Shown one piece after another: positions 37,560 through 45,128 of a DNA stretch of 45,684 bases. The DNA is from Microvirga massiliensis. GTDB taxonomy: Bacteria > Pseudomonadota > Alphaproteobacteria > Rhizobiales > Beijerinckiaceae. The notes under the pieces were generated by a model. It was not told the DNA's origin and did not search any database. It was given only the letters and a program-made list of their open reading frames with translations. The stretch spans positions 31,057 through 76,740 of the forward strand of contig NZ_LN811359.1 of the NCBI RefSeq assembly GCF_001006805.1, given 5' to 3'. Numbering within the stretch: position 1 is the first letter of the stretch; each line of letters opens with the position of its first letter. Made by a program: the position numbers and the translations under genes.

Positions 37560-38190
37560 CACCTCGTGATTGCGGACGTTCGGTCAAGATCAGCTCTGTG
37601 CCAGGACCGGCCATTGGCGGCACTCAATGCAAGCGGTCATACCGAGCTTATGCGAAAGTCCTTCAGCCACGCACTGGATAGCGGGATGAAGCCGACGGAG
37701 TTGAGCGAGATCATCACCCATCTCGCGTTCTATTCAGGGTGGCCGAGCGCCTTCTCGGCTGCCGGAGTTGCGAAGGAGGTCTTCTCCCGAAGGAGGTCTT
37801 CTCTCAGTGAGGCATCGCGTCCGGGAAGCTGCCTTCCGGTTCCCACGAGCTGCTTCTCCTCGACGGGAACGCCGAAAAGCAGTCCGTCGGCAACGCCGCC
37901 CCTGGTCGTGTGAATTACAAGAACCATGTCTTGTCCGGCGATCTGTGGCGACGTCCTGGGCTCGCGCTGCACGACCGAAGCTTTGTGACGATCAGTGCCT
38001 TGATCGCGAGAGGACAGACCAGGCAATTGGTGGCCCTCTGAATGGAGGGATAGCCAACGGGCTGGCAAAAGCGGAGCCTCAGAGGTGATCACGCATCTCG
38101 CCTTCCACGTCGCTTAACCGAAGGCCAAACCGGTTGTCCCCGTCGCCAAGACAGTGTTTGAGAAACGCCCCGGCGAGCATCCGCGAGATC
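37560..38190 (+). pseudogene. Decayed carboxymuconolactone decarboxylase (tandem CMD) family gene
   Basis: CMD motifs occur in order but in different plus-strand frames. At 37650-37780 LDSGMKPTELSEIITHLAFY then SGWPSAFSAAGVAKEVF is the conserved first-domain C-terminus. At about 37905-38040, another frame, VLSGDLWRRPGLALHDRSF and VTISALIARGQTRQLV are the second-domain start. After an in-frame TGA, about 38048-38090 reads LNGGIANGLAKAEPQR, then VITHLAFHV and PVAKTVFEKRP appear up to about 38180. At least three frameshifts or stops interrupt it, so no functional protein is expected. CMD proteins are alkylhydroperoxidase-fold enzymes. The 5' end is unclear; 37318-37560 shows nothing recognisable. 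Confidence 0.8.
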
Positions 38191-38217
38191 GGACCGGGCT
38201 GAATCGGAGAGGCTGCC

Positions 38218-38676
38218 ATGACCAGCTTGACAGTGAACGGGACCGTGCGCGAGGTCGATGTCGATCCGGATACGCCGCTCCTCTGGGTCATACGCGAGCA
38301 GCTCGGTTTGACGGGCACAAAATATGGGTGTGGCATCGCGCAGTGCGGCGCTTGCACGGTCCATATCGACGGCGTGGCGACGCGCTCATGCAGCCTGCCA
38401 GTCGGCTCGCTCCAGCCCGATCAGAAGATCGTCACGATCGAGGGGCTTTCGCCCAACGCTTCGCATCCGGTGCAAAAGGCCTGGCTCGACCTCGACGTGC
38501 CCCAGTGCGGCTACTGCCAGACCGGCCAGATTATGGCCGCGGCCGCACTCCTCCAGGCGAACCCGAACCCGAGCGACGACGAGATCGCGGGCGAGATCAC
38601 CAACATCTGCCGGTGCGGCACCTACAATCGCATCAAGGCCGCCATCCAACGCGCGGCTGAGACCAACCGCGGCTGA
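38218..38676 (+). CDS. (2Fe-2S)-binding subunit of a molybdenum hydroxylase (IorA-like)
   Basis: 152 residues. The plant-type ferredoxin half is GTKYGCGIAQCGACTVHIDG, with a further Cys in TRSCSLPVG. The C-terminal [2Fe-2S] helical half is QCGYCQTGQIM and NICRCGTYNRIK. This is the complete small subunit of the xanthine dehydrogenase family as found in isoquinoline 1-oxidoreductase and related aldehyde or N-heterocycle hydroxylases. It passes electrons from the Mo centre to a cytochrome. The ATG at 38218 begins right after the CMD pseudogene remnant. The large subunit starts 17 bp downstream. The substrate cannot be read from sequence. Confidence 0.93.
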   Translation: MTSLTVNGTVREVDVDPDTPLLWVIREQLGLTGTKYGCGIAQCGACTVHIDGVATRSCSLPVGSLQPDQKIVTIEGLSPNASHPVQKAWLDLDVPQCGYCQTGQIMAAAALLQANPNPSDDEIAGEITNICRCGTYNRIKAAIQRAAETNRG

Positions 38677-38693
38677 GAGTGAGGAGAGATGTC

Positions 38694-40865
38694 ATGACGA
38701 TCGAACACAGCCTCTCGCGCCGTCAATTTCTCGTAAGCTCCGCTGCGGTCGGTGGGCTCGCTTTGGGGTTCACCCTGCCCCTCGGCGCGCAACCCGCGGC
38801 CCAAACGGAATCCGAGGTGAATGCCTGGGTGGTGATCAAGCCTGATGAAACGGTGGTGGTCCGGATCGGCCGCGTCGAGATGGGCCAGGGCACGCTCACC
38901 GGCCTGGCGCAGCTCGTGGCCGAGGAGCTGGATTGCGACTGGGACAAAGTCACCACCGAATATCCGACGCCCGGTCAGAATCTGGCGCGCAGTCGGGTCT
39001 GGGGCAACTTTCAAACGGCCGGCAGCCGTGGCATCCGCGACTCCCATGACTACATGCGAAAGGGTGGCGCGACGGCGCGGCACATGCTGATCCAGGCGGC
39101 TGCGAATGGGTGGCAGGTTCCGGCCACCGAGTGCACCGTCTCCAAGGGCGTGATCACGCATGCGCCCTCCGGGCGGACCACGACCTATGGCAAGGTGGCC
39201 GATGCCGCCGCGAAGCTCGAAGCTCCGAAAGACGTTCAGCTCAAGGATACCAAGGACTGGATGATCGCCGGCAAGCCGGTGAAGCGGCTCGACACCGCCC
39301 CGAAGATCAACGGATCGCAGATCTACAGCATAGACTTCACCCGGCCGGGCATGCTCAACGCGGCCATCAGGGCCTGCCCAGTCTTCGGTGGCAAGCTAAA
39401 GGGCTTCCAAGCCACCGCGGTCGAGCGGATGCCTGGGGTCAAGAAGGTGGTGCAGGTCGGCGACAACGCCGTCGCGGTGGTCGCTGACACTTGGTGGCGC
39501 GCCAAGACGGCGCTCGATGCGCTTCCGGTCGAGTGGGACCCAGGCCCCAACGCGGCGCTCTCAAGCGAGACCATTACGGCGATGCTGAACGAGGGTCTCG
39601 ACGCCCAGCAGACGTTCATCGGCAACCAGGCAGGCGACGTGAAGGCGGCGATCGCCGGCGCCGCCAAGAAGGTCGAAGCGGTTTACGGCTATCCCTACCA
39701 GCACCACGCGACGATGGAGCCCATGAACGCAACGGCGCTCTGGACGAGCGATCGCTGCGAGGTTTGGACCGCAACCCAGAACGGGGAGGCGGCGCTCGCC
39801 ACGGCCGCGAGCGCCGCCGATCTGCCGGTCGGCAAATGCGATGTTTACCGCCTCCATCTCGGCGGCGGCTTCGGCCGGCGGGCCACCAGCCACGACTTCG
39901 TCCGGCAAGCGGTCCTGATCGCCAAGCAGATGCCGGGCACGCCCGTGAAGCTGATCTGGTCACGCGAGGAGGACATGCTCCACGGGTGGTATCATCCGGT
40001 GACGCAATGCAAGCTGACCGGCGCACTCGACGATCAGGGCAATCTGACCGGGCTGCACATGCGCATCTCCGGACAATCAATCCTGTCGACCGTGAACCCG
40101 CAGGGGCTTCAGAACGGCCGTGATCCGGCTACGTTCCAAGGGCTCAATCCGAGCGGCACCGAGGGCGTGTTCGGCTACTCGATCCCGAACCTTCTCATCG
40201 ACCACGCCATGCGCAACCCGCCGATCCCACCGGGATTCTGGCGTGGCGTGAACAACAACCAGAACGCGCTCTATCTCGAGTGCTTCATGGACGAGCTCGC
40301 CCATGCGGCCGGCCAGGATCCCCTGGCATTCCGGCGCAAGCTGCTCGTGCAACATCCGAAGCACCTGGCCGTGCTCAATGCGGTTGCCGAAAGGGCCGGA
40401 TGGGGGAGCCCCGCCCCACAAGGCGTCTACCGGGGACTCGCGCAGCACATGGGCTACGGCAGCTATGTCGCCGCATGCGCCGAAGTCTCGGTCGCCAACG
40501 ACGGCAAGCTGAAGATTCATCGCATTGTCGCCGCGACTGACTGCGGCCACGCCGTTAACCCGCAGCAGATCGCGGCGCAGGTCGAAGGGTCGTTCGTCTA
40601 TGGCTTGACCGCCATGCTGTACGGCGAAATCACCATCAAGGACGGCAAGGTCGAGCAGGAGAACTTCGACACCTATCCGATGATGCGCATGGACGAGATG
40701 CCCGAGGTCGAAACGATCGTGATGCCGTCCGGCGACTTCTGGGGCGGCGTCGGCGAGCCGACCATCTTCGTGGCGGCGCCCGCTGTGCTCAACGCGATCT
40801 TCGCCGCGACCGGCAAACGCATCCGCTCTGTCCCGCTGAGCAAGGCGGATCTCCGGAAAGCGTGA
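38694..40865 (+). CDS. Molybdopterin-binding subunit of a molybdenum hydroxylase (IorB-like), Tat-exported
   Basis: 723 residues. The Tat signal SRRQFLVSSAAVGGLALGF (about 9-30) points to export of the folded complex. The XDH/aldehyde oxidase large-subunit fold is seen in GRVEMGQGTLTGLAQLVAEE, LHLGGGFGRR (about 395), GFWRGVNNNQNALYLECF, and the catalytic Glu in GGVGEPTIFVAAPAVLNAIF near the C-terminus. It hydroxylates an aldehyde or N-heterocycle using the Mo-pterin; the cytosine-dinucleotide form is typical of the IorB group. The ATG at 38694 lies about 9 nt after AGGAGA; the GTG at 38679 is less suitable. The stop overlaps the next gene by one base, implying tight coupling to the cytochrome. 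Confidence 0.92.
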   Translation: MTIEHSLSRRQFLVSSAAVGGLALGFTLPLGAQPAAQTESEVNAWVVIKPDETVVVRIGRVEMGQGTLTGLAQLVAEELDCDWDKVTTEYPTPGQNLARSRVWGNFQTAGSRGIRDSHDYMRKGGATARHMLIQAAANGWQVPATECTVSKGVITHAPSGRTTTYGKVADAAAKLEAPKDVQLKDTKDWMIAGKPVKRLDTAPKINGSQIYSIDFTRPGMLNAAIRACPVFGGKLKGFQATAVERMPGVKKVVQVGDNAVAVVADTWWRAKTALDALPVEWDPGPNAALSSETITAMLNEGLDAQQTFIGNQAGDVKAAIAGAAKKVEAVYGYPYQHHATMEPMNATALWTSDRCEVWTATQNGEAALATAASAADLPVGKCDVYRLHLGGGFGRRATSHDFVRQAVLIAKQMPGTPVKLIWSREEDMLHGWYHPVTQCKLTGALDDQGNLTGLHMRISGQSILSTVNPQGLQNGRDPATFQGLNPSGTEGVFGYSIPNLLIDHAMRNPPIPPGFWRGVNNNQNALYLECFMDELAHAAGQDPLAFRRKLLVQHPKHLAVLNAVAERAGWGSPAPQGVYRGLAQHMGYGSYVAACAEVSVANDGKLKIHRIVAATDCGHAVNPQQIAAQVEGSFVYGLTAMLYGEITIKDGKVEQENFDTYPMMRMDEMPEVETIVMPSGDFWGGVGEPTIFVAAPAVLNAIFAATGKRIRSVPLSKADLRKA

Positions 40866-41182
40866 TGGCCGCGGAAGGTCTCGTGCGCCAGATCGCGGTT
40901 CTCGTGCTGCTCTGGGCGGCCCCGGCAGCCGCCCAGAGGGCCGACGGGGCCGGCCCGTTTCAGGCGGCGCCTCCGGGCGCGACGGCCTGTTCGGGCTGCC
41001 ACGGCGAAAACACTACGACCGACATTCCCGCCCTACTGGGACGATCGCCGGACGAAATCGCGGCGGCGATGCAGGCGTTCCGCAACGGCGAGCGCCCGGC
41101 CACGGTGATGGACCGCATCGCCAAGGGCTTTACCGACGAGGAGAGCCGCGCCATCGCGGCCTGGGTCAGCCAGCCGCATTGA
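40865..41182 (+). CDS. Monohaem cytochrome c, FCSD cytochrome-subunit-like (SoxE/FccA-type)
   Basis: 105 residues. A signal peptide (to about 25, AAPAAAQ) precedes a single haem site, ACSGCHGEN (about 43). The C-terminal IAKGFTDEESRAIAAWVSQ resembles the cytochrome subunit of flavocytochrome c sulfide dehydrogenase, where a Met supplies the distal ligand (VMDRIAKG here). It starts within the iorB-like stop (TGATG) and precedes the FCSD flavoprotein by 39 bp, so it could serve either the Mo hydroxylase or the sulfide dehydrogenase. The sequence similarity slightly favours the latter. Confidence 0.85.
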   Translation: MAAEGLVRQIAVLVLLWAAPAAAQRADGAGPFQAAPPGATACSGCHGENTTTDIPALLGRSPDEIAAAMQAFRNGERPATVMDRIAKGFTDEESRAIAAWVSQPH

Positions 41183-41221
41183 GGCCGGTCCGAGTTCGCT
41201 GGGCGGACGAAGAGGCGGACC

Positions 41222-42478
41222 ATGAGAGCATCACCGAGCCGAAGGGGATTTCTGAGCGGCGCGCTCGCGACGGTCGTAGCGCGGCCGGCCCTGGCACAGA
41301 CATCTCCCAGGGTGGTCGTGATCGGCGGGGGCTTTGCCGGCGCGACCTGCGCCCGTGCCGTCAGAGATCACGGCGCCGCGGTCACGCTGGTCGAGCCGAG
41401 CGCGACCTACACGGCCTGCCCATTCAGCAACGAGGTCATCGCCGGCCTGCGCCCACTAGAGGCGCAGCAGTTCGGTTACGACGCGGTGCGCCGCGATGGC
41501 GTCGCGGTGGCGGCGCAAGCTGCGACCAGCGTCGACCCCCAGGCGCGTCAGGTCACGCTCGCGGGCGGCTCGACCCTCGATTACGACCGGCTGGTGCTCG
41601 CCCCGGGCATCGACCTGCGTTTCGATGCCCTGCCCGGCTACGACGAGGAGGCGTCAAAGGCCCTGCCGCACGCCTGGAAGGCCGGCGAGCAGACTCTGCT
41701 GCTGCGTCGCCAGCTTGAGGCGATGGACGACGGCGGCACGGTGATCATCGTCGCCCCCGCCAACCCGTTCCGCTGCCCGCCCGGCCCCTATGAGCGGGCG
41801 AGCCTGATCGCCCACTACCTCAAGACCCGCAAGCCGCGCTCCAAGCTCCTGATCCTCGATGCCAAGGACAATTTCTCCAAGCAGGGCCTGTTTCAGGCTG
41901 CCTGGAAGGCGCTCTATCCGGGGATGATCGAGTGGGTGGCCCTGTCCGCGGGCGGCAAGGTCGTGCGCATCGATGCGGCCAGCAAGACTCTTGTGACCGA
42001 GTTCGGCGACCACAAGGCCCAGGTCGCCAATGTCATCCCGCCCCAGCGCGCCGGCGGCATCGCACAGGTGGCCGGGGCCGCCGACCGGAGCGGCTGGTGT
42101 CCGATCGACCCGGTGACCTTCGAGTCGAAGCTACAGCCGAACGTGCACGTCATCGGCGATGCGTGCATCGCTGGCGGGATGCCGAAGTCGGCCTTTTCGG
42201 CCAACGCCCAAGCCAAGGTCTGCGCAACCGCGGTCGCCGCCCTCCTGCGCGGCGCGGTGCCGCCCGCCCCGAAGCTGATCAACACCTGCTACAGTCTGGT
42301 TGCGCCGGACTACGGGATCTCCGTCGCGGGCGTCTATCGGCCCGCAAACGGCGTCCTGACCGATGTGGAAGGCGCCGGCGGCGTCAGCCCGGCGAATGCG
42401 CCGCCCGATTTCCGCGCGCTTGAGGCCCGGTATGCCGAGGCTTGGTTCCGGACCATCACGGCCGAGGTATTCGGCTAG
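41222..42478 (+). CDS. soxF: Flavocytochrome c sulfide dehydrogenase flavin subunit (SoxF/FccB-type)
   Basis: 418 residues. The Tat signal SRRGFLSGALATVV is followed by an FAD Rossmann motif, VVVIGGGFAGATCARAVRD (about 30-48). YTACPFSNEVIAG (Cys about 65) and PFRCPPGPYERA (Cys about 182) are the two redox Cys regions of FCSD. VHVIGDACIAGGMPKSAF is the second FAD site, and a C-terminal FCSD domain is visible in NTCYSLVAPDYGISVAGVY. It oxidises sulfide in the periplasm and reduces its cytochrome partner. An upstream GAAGAGG serves as ribosome site. The stop abuts the soxX start, so the genes are coupled. Confidence 0.92.
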   Translation: MRASPSRRGFLSGALATVVARPALAQTSPRVVVIGGGFAGATCARAVRDHGAAVTLVEPSATYTACPFSNEVIAGLRPLEAQQFGYDAVRRDGVAVAAQAATSVDPQARQVTLAGGSTLDYDRLVLAPGIDLRFDALPGYDEEASKALPHAWKAGEQTLLLRRQLEAMDDGGTVIIVAPANPFRCPPGPYERASLIAHYLKTRKPRSKLLILDAKDNFSKQGLFQAAWKALYPGMIEWVALSAGGKVVRIDAASKTLVTEFGDHKAQVANVIPPQRAGGIAQVAGAADRSGWCPIDPVTFESKLQPNVHVIGDACIAGGMPKSAFSANAQAKVCATAVAALLRGAVPPAPKLINTCYSLVAPDYGISVAGVYRPANGVLTDVEGAGGVSPANAPPDFRALEARYAEAWFRTITAEVFG

Positions 42479-42925
42479 ATGCGGGCCGTCGTAATCTTTG
42501 CCCTGGCCTGGACGGTTGCAGGCCCGGCTACCGCGCAAGCGTTGCGCCCCTTCGTCGTGGCGGGCGACGCGATCCCGGAGCCGCTCACCGGCGTCCCCGG
42601 CGATTCGGCCCGCGGCCGGGCTATCGTCGTCGACCGCCAGAAGGGCCTGTGCCTGCTTTGCCACTCGGGCCCGTTCCCCGAGGCGCGCTTCCAAGGCGAT
42701 CTCGCCCCCGACCTCCGGGGGGTAGGCAAGCGCTGGTCCGAGGGCCAATTGAGGTTGAGGATTGTCGACAGCACCCGGCTCAACCCGGACACGATTATGC
42801 CGCCCTACTACCGGACCGAGGGGCTGACGCAGGTCGGGCGCCCCTGGCAGGGCAAGCCCGTGCTGACGGCGGAGCAGGTCGAGGACGTGGTGGCGTTCCT
42901 GACGACGCTGAAGGAGGAGCCGTGA
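42479..42925 (+). CDS. soxX: Sulfur oxidation cytochrome SoxX
   Basis: 148 residues. A signal peptide (to about 20, GPATA) precedes a monohaem cytochrome c domain: GLCLLCHSG (about 58-66) binds haem and the Met in DTIMPPYYRT (about 104) is the expected axial ligand. The end is EQVEDVVAFLTTLKEE. SoxX pairs with SoxA to attach thiosulfate oxidatively to the SoxY cysteine. The ATG directly follows the soxF stop. The end overlaps the preferred soxY start by four bases (GTGA). Confidence 0.92.
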   Translation: MRAVVIFALAWTVAGPATAQALRPFVVAGDAIPEPLTGVPGDSARGRAIVVDRQKGLCLLCHSGPFPEARFQGDLAPDLRGVGKRWSEGQLRLRIVDSTRLNPDTIMPPYYRTEGLTQVGRPWQGKPVLTAEQVEDVVAFLTTLKEEP

Positions 42926-43386
42926 GAGAGACGGAGACGATGCGCCCAACCCGACGCGGCGTGCTCGCCGCCGGGGCCGGAGCCCTGGCGCTTCTCGTCG
43001 TGCGGCCCGCGCGGGCAACGCCCGAGACCATGGCGGCTGCAATCCGAGAGTTCACCGGCTGGTCGGAGGCCCGCAAGGGCCGGGTCGCTCTCGACATCCC
43101 GGCGCTGGTCGAGAACGGCAACTCCGTACCACTCAAAGTCTCGGTCGAGAGTCCGATGACGCCGGACGACTTCGTCACGACGATCGCGGTGTTCAATGAG
43201 CGTAATCCGCAGCCGAACGTGGCCAATTTCCACCTCACGGCGCGTGCGGGCCGGGCGGAGGTCTCGACCCGCATCCGGCTCGGCGATTCCCAGAAGATCG
43301 TCGCCGTCGCCCGGCTCAGTGACGGAAGCTTCTGGTCGGACGAGGCGGAGCTCGTGGTCACGCTGCCCGCCTGCGTCGAGAGTTAG
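42922..43386 (+). CDS. soxY: Sulfur carrier SoxY, atypical C-terminus
   Basis: 154 residues. A Tat-like signal (RRGVLAAGAGALALLVV) is followed by the SoxY beta-sandwich: GRVALDIPALVENGNSVPLK, FNERNPQPNVANFHLT and STRIRLGDSQKIVAVARLSD. SoxY carries the sulfur substrate on a C-terminal cysteine, normally in GGCGG. Here the protein ends LPACVES, with one cysteine four from the end and no glycine arm. The GTG at 42922 is favoured by AAGGAGGAG about 5 nt upstream; an ATG at 42940 is possible. soxZ follows after 10 bp. Confidence 0.88.
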   Translation: MRETETMRPTRRGVLAAGAGALALLVVRPARATPETMAAAIREFTGWSEARKGRVALDIPALVENGNSVPLKVSVESPMTPDDFVTTIAVFNERNPQPNVANFHLTARAGRAEVSTRIRLGDSQKIVAVARLSDGSFWSDEAELVVTLPACVES

Positions 43387-43396
43387 GAGAGCCGGC

Positions 43397-43717
43397 ATGG
43401 CGCGCGCCCTCATCAACGTCCCCGCGACGGCCAAGCGCGGCGAGGTCATCGAGATCAAAGTCTTGGTCTCCCATCCGATGGAGACGGGCTATCGCACCGG
43501 CCCAGATGGGCAACTGGTGCCCCGCGACATCATTCGGCGCTTCGTCTGCACCTACAACGGCGAGGAGGTTTTCAGCGTCGACCTATTTCCAGCCATCGCT
43601 GCCAACCCGTTTTTCGCCTTCACCACGGTGGCAACCGAGAGCGGAACCCTCGCCTTCCGCTGGCTCGACGACCACGGCCAGGGCCAGCTCGAAACGGCGA
43701 AGATCACGGTGACATGA
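43397..43717 (+). CDS. soxZ: Thiosulfate oxidation carrier complex protein SoxZ
   Basis: 106 residues, the normal SoxZ length. Motifs are AKRGEVIEIKVLVSHPMETG, VPRDIIRRFVCTYNGEEVF and NPFFAFTTVATESGTLAF. SoxZ lacks a signal peptide and is usually exported bound to SoxY by the Tat route. The ATG at 43397 has AGGAGA about 7 nt upstream; a longer open frame to the left is a shadow of soxY. The stop overlaps the soxA start (ATGA). Confidence 0.93.
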   Translation: MARALINVPATAKRGEVIEIKVLVSHPMETGYRTGPDGQLVPRDIIRRFVCTYNGEEVFSVDLFPAIAANPFFAFTTVATESGTLAFRWLDDHGQGQLETAKITVT

Positions 43718-44490
43718 GGCGCCGTTCGACCCCGATGTGGTTCGGCGCCGGGCTTCTGGCCTTCGGCGTCGCGGGCGCGGTCGAGATGCCGCCTTCCCCG
43801 CGCTCCGGCTTCGAGGACATGAGCCGGGAGACCCAGGCCATGCAGCGGGACGATACGACCAACCCAGGCATGCTGTGGGTCTCCGACGGCGAGGCGCTGT
43901 GGACCAAGAAGGCCGGTCTGGGCCGCTCCTGCGCCGATTGCCACGGCGACGCGCGCACGAGCATGAGGGGCGTCGCCGCCCGCTATCCCGCCTACGCGCC
44001 CGAGCAGGACCGTCCCGTCGACCTGGAGGGCCGCATCAATCTCTGCCGCGAGACCCGGCAGAACGCCACGCCGTTTCCCCGGGAGAGCCGGGAACTGCTG
44101 GCGCTAACGGCCTACGTCGGGTTCCAGTCCCGGGGTCTCCCGATCGCCCCGGACCCCGACCCTCGGCTGGAGCCGTTTCGTGCCCGCGGCGAGGCCCTGT
44201 TCCGGCAGCGACAAGGGCAACTGAACTTCTCCTGCGCCCAGTGTCATGACGACAACGCGGGCCGGAGGCTCGGCAGCGCGATTATCCCGCAGGGGCATCC
44301 GACCGGCTACCCGCTCTACCGCCTCGAATGGCAGAGCCTTGGCTCGCTACAGCGCCGGTTCCGCAACTGCCTGATCGGCGTGCGGGCCGAGCCCTACGCA
44401 AGCGGCTCGCCCGAATCCGTCGATCTGGAGCTTTATCTGATGTCCCGGGCGCAGGGCCTGCCGGTCGAGACGCCCGCAGTGCGTCCGTGA
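43714..44490 (+). CDS. soxA: Sulfur oxidation dihaem cytochrome SoxA
   Basis: 258 residues with a signal peptide (about 1-23). Two c-haem sites are SCADCHGDA (about 72) and SCAQCHDDN (about 172), making this the dihaem type. The active-site Cys, modified to a persulfide in SoxAX, is in RFRNCLIGVRAEPY (about 220). HPTGYPLYRLEWQSLGSLQ is a conserved segment of the substrate region. With SoxX it conjugates thiosulfate to SoxY. It is the last gene of the visible operon; soxB and soxCD do not follow. Confidence 0.93.
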   Translation: MRRRSTPMWFGAGLLAFGVAGAVEMPPSPRSGFEDMSRETQAMQRDDTTNPGMLWVSDGEALWTKKAGLGRSCADCHGDARTSMRGVAARYPAYAPEQDRPVDLEGRINLCRETRQNATPFPRESRELLALTAYVGFQSRGLPIAPDPDPRLEPFRARGEALFRQRQGQLNFSCAQCHDDNAGRRLGSAIIPQGHPTGYPLYRLEWQSLGSLQRRFRNCLIGVRAEPYASGSPESVDLELYLMSRAQGLPVETPAVRP

Positions 44491-44630
44491 CCTTGCTGTG
44501 GTCCAAGCACACGACTTCTCGAGGAGCCCTCCGCTTGAGAGGCGTCAGCTCCGTGAGGAGGCGTCCTCCAGGTCGGCGGGAGCAACCCAGGTAAAGCCGA
44601 ACTGACCGAAGCCACCGGCCGCGGCACCGG

Positions 44631-45128
44631 TCACTTCGAGAGGTCTCGCCCGACCGTGAGCGAGATGGCTTCACCCTTCTTCAGGCCATAGGCCTCGAGC
44701 GCCTCGGCCAGAACCCGCGCGGTCGCTCCGGCCTGTGCGCGATCGGCCTCGATCGGCCTTTTCCAGTTGTCGTTCTCGTTTTCGGGTGGCGCCCATCCAA
44801 GCCGTTTGAGGGTGTCGGCGGTCTCGTCCTTTATCATCGGGAAGTTGGACTTGCTGACCGCCTCGGCTCGGAAGCCTTTGGCGTCCTTCACGAGCAGGAT
44901 GTAATATTTTTCGCTCTCGCTGGAGATCCTCGCGCCGGTCTGGGGCTGAGACGCGACGTATTCCAGCAATTCGGAGAGACATTTCTCGCTGTAGCGCCTG
45001 AGCTGCTCCGTGAGCTGTCCGGTGCACGATTGGCTCGCATCTTGCTGGGCACTCGCGCCGCTCAAGCCGGGAGTCGAGATCCCGACCACCAGCATGCTGG
45101 TGAAAGCGATCGTTCGGAAATAGACCAT
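44631..45128 (-). CDS. Small secreted protein, possible TY-Chap/YbjN-like chaperone fold
   Basis: 165 residues. A signal peptide (MVYFRTIAFTSMLVV... to GASAQ, about 1-28) is followed by a Cys pair region (SCTGQL, EKCLSELLEYV), a strand-rich part (SEKYYILLVKDAKGFRAEAV), then DTLKRLGWAPPENENDNWKR and a C-terminal helix, ATARVLAEALEAYGL. The LxxLGWxPPxxxxxNW pattern resembles YbjN/TY-Chap-like domains, but the match is by eye and weak. The ATG at 45128 has AGGGGA about 6 nt upstream; the longer frame to 45389 lacks protein character. It is convergent with the sox operon, 140 bp away. Confidence 0.7.
   Translation of the reverse strand: MVYFRTIAFTSMLVVGISTPGLSGASAQQDASQSCTGQLTEQLRRYSEKCLSELLEYVASQPQTGARISSESEKYYILLVKDAKGFRAEAVSKSNFPMIKDETADTLKRLGWAPPENENDNWKRPIEADRAQAGATARVLAEALEAYGLKKGEAISLTVGRDLSK

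Noticed and set aside
37730..38092. 120-codon minus-strand frame upstream of fliP
   Set aside because: It is antisense to the carboxymuconolactone decarboxylase remnants, whose conserved motifs are plain on the plus strand.
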